DNA from: Yersinia enterocolitica subsp. enterocolitica
Lineage (GTDB): Bacteria; Pseudomonadota; Gammaproteobacteria; Enterobacterales; Enterobacteriaceae
Assembly: GCF_901472495.1 (NCBI RefSeq)
Contig: NZ_LR590469.1
Location: 4,216,001-4,280,000 of the forward strand
DNA length: 64,000 nt
Direction: 5' to 3'
The notes under the pieces: generated by a model
The model's database searches: none
What the model saw: the letters and a program-made list of their open reading frames with translations, nothing else
What the model was told of the DNA's origin: nothing
Translations under genes and position numbers: made by a program
Shown: positions 59,134 to 64,000 of the stretch, piece by piece
How positions within the stretch are numbered: position 1 is the stretch's first letter
Layout of the letters: each line of letters begins with the position of its first letter

Positions 59134-59991
59134 ATGACACGACGTAAACAGGCGATACCTCTGTGCTGGGCAATGCTGTGTGCTGCCAGCGTATTCTCTG
59201 GCGCGGTTCACAGCGCAGATTTGCTGGACAAAATTAAAGCCGATAAGACGATAACCATTGCAACTGAAGCGCGTTATGCACCTTTTGAGTCGGTAGAGAA
59301 TGGCAAGATTGTGGGGTATGACGTTGATTTAATGAATCATATTTTGCAGAAAAGCCTGCCGGGTGTTGAAGTTAAGCAACTTGATTTACCTTTCCAGGGC
59401 ATCTTGCCCGGCCTTGATGCCAAGAAATTCGATTTTGTCGTCACCGCCGTGACGGTGAACAAACAGCGTATGGATCACTTCGCGTTTACTGTGCCAATTG
59501 CCGAATCGACTGTAGCGTTACTCAAGCGTGGCAACGATAGTTCTATCAATTCGTTAGATGACTTGAGTGGCAAGGTGGTCGGCTCTCAAGCTGGTTCGGG
59601 GCAGCTCCAGGTGTTGCAAGAGTTTGATAAAAAACTGAAAGCCAGCGGTAAGCCGGGCATCAAAGAAATTAAACAGTATGTCTCTTTCGACGAAGCCTAT
59701 GCGGATCTGGCGAACCAGCGCCTGGATGGTGTCGCCCAATCACTCGCCAACCTTGGCCCATTGATCAAAACCCGTCCGGGCGTCTTTACCACCCTGAAAC
59801 CCATGTTAGGGCCAACCACCTATTTTGGCTGGGTTGGGCGTAAAGGAGATGACAGTGCAACCTTGGTGAAGCTGTTCAGCGATGGCATCAGTGAAGCTAA
59901 CCGCGACGGCACCATGAAAGCATTACAGCAGAAATGGTTCGGCTTCGTGATGGATGTTCCGGCCGACCAAATGCCCGCGCCAAGTTTGTAA
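59134..59991 (+). CDS. polar amino acid ABC transporter, substrate-binding protein
   Basis: 285 aa from the ATG giving MTRRKQAIPL; signal peptide cleaved after VHSA. Family 3 solute-binding protein: ITIATEARYAPFESVENGKIVGYDVDLMNHIL is the typical N-terminal ligand-site region in two lobes, with FDFVVTAVTV and the QAGSGQ hinge. First gene of an import operon with two permeases and an ATPase, followed by an N-carbamoyl amidase-type hydrolase. The ligand is likely an amino acid or a carbamoylated/ureido derivative (inference from neighbours). Confidence 0.9.
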   Translation: MTRRKQAIPLCWAMLCAASVFSGAVHSADLLDKIKADKTITIATEARYAPFESVENGKIVGYDVDLMNHILQKSLPGVEVKQLDLPFQGILPGLDAKKFDFVVTAVTVNKQRMDHFAFTVPIAESTVALLKRGNDSSINSLDDLSGKVVGSQAGSGQLQVLQEFDKKLKASGKPGIKEIKQYVSFDEAYADLANQRLDGVAQSLANLGPLIKTRPGVFTTLKPMLGPTTYFGWVGRKGDDSATLVKLFSDGISEANRDGTMKALQQKWFGFVMDVPADQMPAPSL

Positions 59992-60002
59992 GAGGACTGA
60001 TG

Positions 60003-60662
60003 ATGGGGGAATTTTTCCAATTACTGAGGTCGTGGCTGCCGATGTTGATAGACGGCGCGGTGACCACCGCCTCGCTGTGCATCGTGGCTATTGTTGCCGG
60101 TTTCTTTATCGGTGTGGTGATTTACCTGATGGAAAGCGGCCACTCACGATTGGGAAGAGGGTTCGCCCGTATCTATATCAGTTTGTTTCGCGGCACGCCG
60201 GTTCTGGCTCAGGTTCTATTGTGTTTTTACCTGCCGGGGGAGTTGGGATTGTCACTTCCCGGTTATCTGGCTGCGGTGTTGGCACTCACACTCAATACCG
60301 CAGCCTATCAATCACAAATCTTACGCAGTGGTTTTAATGCTATCCCGCCGGGGCAGTTAGAAGCCGCGGCAATGTGCGGATTAAGCCCGCGCCAGGCCTT
60401 GTGGCATATCCAAATTCCACAAGTGTTGCGCCTGACCCTGCCATCACTGATTTCAGAGTTAATTGATGTGATTAAGGCCTCGGCAGTGGTATCGGTCATC
60501 GCCATCACCGATTTGATGCGGGTGGGGCAGCAGTTGGCATCGGCGACCTACCGCCCATTAGAGGTGTATATCGCGATTGCGTTGTCTTATCTGGTGCTGA
60601 CCAGCTTGCTGGCACTGTTAGGCAACTATGTTGAACGGCGCTGGCATAAGGAGAGCCGATGA
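60003..60662 (+). CDS. amino acid ABC transporter permease (HisM/GlnP type)
   Basis: 219 aa. Two adjacent ATG codons (60000, 60003); the second is spaced better from AGAGGA. Five hydrophobic spans and the EAA loop (EAAAMCGLSPRQALWHIQIPQ). FRGTPVLAQVLL is the N-terminal family hallmark. Its stop overlaps the start of the second permease by 4 bp. Confidence 0.92.
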   Translation: MGEFFQLLRSWLPMLIDGAVTTASLCIVAIVAGFFIGVVIYLMESGHSRLGRGFARIYISLFRGTPVLAQVLLCFYLPGELGLSLPGYLAAVLALTLNTAAYQSQILRSGFNAIPPGQLEAAAMCGLSPRQALWHIQIPQVLRLTLPSLISELIDVIKASAVVSVIAITDLMRVGQQLASATYRPLEVYIAIALSYLVLTSLLALLGNYVERRWHKESR

Positions 60663-61297
60663 ACGATTTCTTCCTTTATCTGCCGGACTTTGCTCGCGCA
60701 TTGGGTGTCACGCTGGGTATTAGCATGAGTGCGGCGATCATCGGGGCTTGTGCCGGGTTTATCTTGCAGGCGGTGTGCCGTAATAGCCGCTGGTTGTTCT
60801 GGCCCTGGCGCACCTATGTGTGGCTGATTCGCGGTACACCTTATCTGGCACAGCTAGCGGTGTTTTATTTCGGTTTACCCGCTATCGGTGTGACGCTAAG
60901 TGCAGTTGAAGCCACGGTGATATCGCTGGCTATTTACAGCTCTGCTTATTTTGGCGAAATCTTCCGCACCGCGTGGAAAAGCATCGGGCACGGGCAGTTG
61001 GAAGCGGCGCAAGTACATGATATTTCAGCGTGGAAAAGTTTTTGGCACATCCAGACGCCACAAGCTTTGCGCTTTAGTTTACCGCTGTTGGGTAACCAGT
61101 TCATTTTGACCATTAAAGAGAGCGCCGTGGCATCGATTATCACGGTGCCGGAGTTGACCATGACCACTGGGCAGATAGTCGCCAATACCTACACCTATAT
61201 TGTGCCTTATACCTTGTTGATCCTCAGTTATTGGCTGCTGGCGCAAGGTGTCAGTGTTGGTGTGCGCTTACTCAGCCGTCAGGCCATAGAGGGATAA
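60659..61297 (+). CDS. amino acid ABC transporter permease (HisQ/GlnP type)
   Basis: 212 aa, five spans; IRGTPYLAQLAVFY and the EAA loop LEAAQVHDISAWKSFWHIQTPQ. Paralogue of the permease just upstream; the two form a heterodimeric channel. One base separates it from the ATPase gene. Confidence 0.92.
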   Translation: MNDFFLYLPDFARALGVTLGISMSAAIIGACAGFILQAVCRNSRWLFWPWRTYVWLIRGTPYLAQLAVFYFGLPAIGVTLSAVEATVISLAIYSSAYFGEIFRTAWKSIGHGQLEAAQVHDISAWKSFWHIQTPQALRFSLPLLGNQFILTIKESAVASIITVPELTMTTGQIVANTYTYIVPYTLLILSYWLLAQGVSVGVRLLSRQAIEG

Positions 61298-61298
61298 T

Positions 61299-62114
61299 AT
61301 GACGAGTCACGAACCCATTATTGAATTACGCCAGCTAGGCAAATCCTTTGCGGCTAATCGGGTGTTGGCAGGAATTAACTTGACGGTCAATGCAGGTGAA
61401 ATTGTCACCTTAATTGGCCCCTCTGGTTCAGGGAAAACCACCGCGTTACGTTGCATGAATTTCCTCGAAGCCTATGACGAGGGTGAAGTCCTGATCAAGG
61501 GGCAATTACTGGGTTATAGCAGTGCCGGGCGTGAAGCAAAACACCGTGATAGTGCGGCGTTAATTGCTGAAGTGCGCCGGCCACTGGCGATGGTATTCCA
61601 GCAATTCAATTTGTGGCCGCACATGACGGTGCTGGAAAATGTCTGTGCGCCCTTAATTCTGGGGAAAAAACTGCCACACGATGAAGCGCGCAAAAAAGCG
61701 GCCGCGGCATTGGCTCAGGTCGGGATGTCGGATAAGACGCAAGCTCGTCCGTCGCGATTATCCGGCGGGCAGCAGCAGCGGGTAGGCATTGCCAGAGCAT
61801 TGGCTCTGGAGCCTGAGTTATTGTTACTTGATGAGCCGACCTCCGCCCTTGACCCAGAGCGGGTGGAGGAGGTGCTGGATGTCATTAAGGCACTGGCAAA
61901 CAACGGCATGACCATGGTGATGGTGACACATGAAATGTCGTTCGCTGCCAAAATTTCGTCCCGCGTGGTGTTTATGGCTGACGGCTCAATTGTTGAAAGT
62001 GGTGCGCCCGCGACTTTATTCCGCCAACCGCAGACTGACCGGTTGAAATCATTTCTTGCGCCGTGGTTTAAACGGCCACTGCAACTGGATGAACCGGAGG
62101 CCGAACATGCTTAA
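61299..62114 (+). CDS. amino acid ABC transporter ATP-binding protein
   Basis: 271 aa. Walker A GPSGSGKTTALRC, Q-loop VFQQFNLWPHMTVLEN, signature [20 protein letters not shown], Walker B LLLLDEPTSALDPE, His switch MVTHEMSFA. GlnQ/HisP class. About 20 residues longer than usual through an insertion around SSAGREAKHRDSAALIAEVR and a C-terminal tail. Overlaps the next gene by 8 bp. Confidence 0.95.
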   Translation: MTSHEPIIELRQLGKSFAANRVLAGINLTVNAGEIVTLIGPSGSGKTTALRCMNFLEAYDEGEVLIKGQLLGYSSAGREAKHRDSAALIAEVRRPLAMVFQQFNLWPHMTVLENVCAPLILGKKLPHDEARKKAAAALAQVGMSDKTQARPSRLSGGQQQRVGIARALALEPELLLLDEPTSALDPERVEEVLDVIKALANNGMTMVMVTHEMSFAAKISSRVVFMADGSIVESGAPATLFRQPQTDRLKSFLAPWFKRPLQLDEPEAEHA

Positions 62115-63390
62115 TCGCGCAGGTGTTCAGGTTGCCGGTCATGTTAGCCAACAGCGCTTAATGGATAAATTGGCGCAATTAGCCCGCTTTGGAGCGTTGG
62201 AGAACGGCGGTGTTAATCGACAAGCTTTATCCGCTGAAGAATTAGAAGCCAGAGCATGGCTCATTGACTGGGCCTATACATTAGGCTGCGAAGTGATGAC
62301 TGATGACTGCGCAAATCTGTTTATTCGCCGCGCCGGTCGTGAAGATTTACCGCCGGTAGTGACGGGCAGCCATATTGATACTCAACCCTGCGGCGGCAAT
62401 CTTGATGGTTGCTATGGCGTCATTGCCGGTATGGAGTGTTTGAGCGCTCTGGCTCAGGCCGGAGTCACTACTTTGCGCCCGATTGAAGTGGCGGTTTGGA
62501 TGAACGAAGAAGGTAGCCGATTCTCTCCCGGAGCCATGGGGTCGAGTGTCTTTGTGCAACCGCAGCGTTTGGCAAATTATCTGAATAATCAGGATGCACA
62601 GGGCGAGACTTTAGTGCAGGCGCTGACACGCTGCCATCAGCGTTTTCTACATTTACCACGTCGTGCCACCTTGCCCTTGGCGGCTTTTGTCGAATTGCAT
62701 ATCGAGCAGGGACCGGTACTGGAACAAGCCAATCAGCCGTTAGCACTGGTGCAAGGTATTCAGGGCGTGCGTTGGTATCAGGTCACCTGTCTGGGGCAAT
62801 CGGCCCATGCAGGCACCACGCCGATGTCGGATCGCCAGGATGCGATGTCACTGGCCCGCCAGACAGTTCAGCAATTGGAACAACGAGCCACCGCACTGCC
62901 AGCAGATGAATTACGTCTGACTTTTGGCCGCTGGGAGATTGAGCCAAATGCCATTAATACCATTGTCGGTCGTGCCACCTTCACCCTCGATTTCCGCCAT
63001 GCCAGTCCTACGGTATTAGCACAGTTTGATGATTGGATGCAGCAGATAGCTGCGGATAACGTGGTAGTCGAGTGCGTATTCAGTCATGCACCGGTGGTCT
63101 TCAATACACAGCTATTGGCACAACAATATGCTTGCACCCAGGCATTAGAGATAGAAACCGCGACGCTGACTTCCGGTGCATTTCACGATGCGATGCATCT
63201 GGCCAGTCATTGCCCGACCAGTATGTTTTTCGTTCCCAGCCATAACGGCATCAGTCATAACCCGGCTGAATATACAGACCCTCAGTATCTGTACCTCGGC
63301 GCGAAGGCTTTAGCCTGTTGCCTGACAGAACTGGCAAATCAACCCATAGGAGTTACTCATGAGCACCCACACTTATCCTGCTTGCTGTGA
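62107..63390 (+). CDS. M20-family N-carbamoyl amidase (hydantoinase/carbamoylase type)
   Basis: 427 aa from the ATG giving MLNRAGVQVAG. Zinc ligands of the allantoate amidohydrolase/beta-ureidopropionase/L-N-carbamoylase group: GSHIDTQPCGGNLDGCYGVIAG, WMNEEGSRFSPGAMGS, FVELHIEQGPVLE, and HDAMHLA plus SHNGISHNP near the end. Hydrolyses a ureido or N-carbamoyl group to amino acid, CO2 and ammonia. Encoded with an importer and a DUF1989 protein, so a nitrogen-scavenging role is likely; the exact substrate cannot be read from sequence. Confidence 0.87.
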   Translation: MLNRAGVQVAGHVSQQRLMDKLAQLARFGALENGGVNRQALSAEELEARAWLIDWAYTLGCEVMTDDCANLFIRRAGREDLPPVVTGSHIDTQPCGGNLDGCYGVIAGMECLSALAQAGVTTLRPIEVAVWMNEEGSRFSPGAMGSSVFVQPQRLANYLNNQDAQGETLVQALTRCHQRFLHLPRRATLPLAAFVELHIEQGPVLEQANQPLALVQGIQGVRWYQVTCLGQSAHAGTTPMSDRQDAMSLARQTVQQLEQRATALPADELRLTFGRWEIEPNAINTIVGRATFTLDFRHASPTVLAQFDDWMQQIAADNVVVECVFSHAPVVFNTQLLAQQYACTQALEIETATLTSGAFHDAMHLASHCPTSMFFVPSHNGISHNPAEYTDPQYLYLGAKALACCLTELANQPIGVTHEHPHLSCLL

Positions 63391-64000
63391 AAAAGACAAC
63401 GGTAGCGCGCTGGGCACTAATGCCACGTTATCCTCGCCCATTTCTGTTGATGGGACGCCGGTGATTGGCGAAGTGTATACCGTTCCTGCCCGCTGTGGCC
63501 GGGCGGTGCGCTTAAAAAAAGGGCAGGTTATCCGCATTATCAACACGCCCGGTAGTCAGGTGTGTGACACCTGGTTATTTAATAGCGCCGATCTGAGTGA
63601 GTTCTCATCAATGGAACACACTCGTGCATTTATTGATAAAATCATTCCTCAGCCGGGAGATGCACTGGTCACCAATCAGCGCCGCATCATCGGCACATTG
63701 CTGACTGATACCTCGCCGGGGGTGCATGACACGCTGATTGCGGCTTGTGACCTTTATCGCTATAGCAACATGGGGATCACTGAATACCACGACAGTTGTG
63801 CCGATAATATGCGCTTAGCGTTGAACGCGATCGGGCTACGTGCGCGTGAAGTGCCACAACCCTTGAACCTGTGGATGAATACACCCGTCAATCCGGATTA
63901 CACCATTTCCTGGTTACCGACGGTGAGCCAAGCGGGTGATTATGTTGAGATTCGTGCCGAGCTGGAATGCATTGTTGTGATGTCTGCTTGCCCGCAAGAC
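63359..64000 (+). CDS. DUF1989 / urea carboxylase-associated protein (3' end outside window)
   Basis: Starts at an ATG 32 bp before the preceding stop and stays open to the window edge (214 codons). VGEVYTVPARCGRAVRLKKG-type start of the domain, INTPGSQVCDTWLFN, DTLIAACDLYRY, and EYHDSCADNMRLAL are consistent with DUF1989 proteins found next to urea carboxylase or amidohydrolase genes. The histidine and cysteine residues suggest metal binding. Translationally coupled to the hydrolase. Function unknown. Confidence 0.8.
   Translation, partial: MSTHTYPACCEKDNGSALGTNATLSSPISVDGTPVIGEVYTVPARCGRAVRLKKGQVIRIINTPGSQVCDTWLFNSADLSEFSSMEHTRAFIDKIIPQPGDALVTNQRRIIGTLLTDTSPGVHDTLIAACDLYRYSNMGITEYHDSCADNMRLALNAIGLRAREVPQPLNLWMNTPVNPDYTISWLPTVSQAGDYVEIRAELECIVVMSACPQD

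Overview
The window is chromosomal DNA of an enterobacterium, most likely Yersinia of the Y. enterocolitica-like group (inference from protein content, siroheme synthase cysG being joined to cysDNC, and several ERIC repeats including a long form with an insertion). The backbone is the conserved block relA-mazG-pyrG-eno ... queE / queD - cysJIH - iap - cysGDNC - ygbE-ftsB-ispDF-truD-surE-pcm-nlpD-rpoS - mutS: stringent response, nucleotide metabolism, enolase, queuosine precursor synthesis, assimilatory sulfate reduction, isoprenoid synthesis, tRNA modification, protein repair and the stationary-phase sigma factor.

Accessory DNA interrupts this backbone. (i) 6.56-10.13 kb: an IS110/IS1111-type element sits inside the eno terminator and carries an in-frame stop in its transposase; beside it are two AT-rich genes of unknown function that share a repeated helical module. 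(ii) 16.97-17.79 kb: a hicAB toxin-antitoxin operon with an ERIC remnant between its two genes and a pair of operator palindromes upstream. (iii) 33.7-43.8 kb: a membrane O-antigen-ligase/PglL-like protein, a PapI/FaeA-like regulator, a long AT-rich control region with two GATC sites, and a complete MR/P- or Pap-type chaperone-usher fimbrial operon (major pilin, PapH-like subunit, usher, chaperone, three minor pilins, tip adhesin).

(iv) 44.1-56.0 kb is the most interesting part. A 62-residue double-glycine precursor peptide with four cysteines is followed by a membrane-anchored DsbA-like thiol oxidase, an LpxL-like acyltransferase, a C39-peptidase ABC transporter, a MacA/MacB pair, a TolC-like outer-membrane lipoprotein, and a small fatty-acid synthase module (ketosynthase, MaoC-like dehydratase, acyl carrier protein, ketoreductase). 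From the second gene on they are packed with overlaps or very short gaps, as in one operon. I infer a system that makes, oxidises, possibly fatty-acylates and exports a small secreted peptide; I do not recognise it as a described system.

(v) 56.1-57.5 kb is a graveyard of gene fragments (PLP aminotransferase, di-haem cytochrome c peroxidase, DsdC-type LysR regulator) next to an intact D-serine dehydratase gene. (vi) 59.1-64.0 kb is a catabolic operon: a polar amino acid ABC importer, an M20-family N-carbamoyl amidase/hydantoinase-type hydrolase, and the start of a DUF1989 (urea carboxylase-associated) protein that runs off the window. No tRNA, rRNA or CRISPR array was seen.
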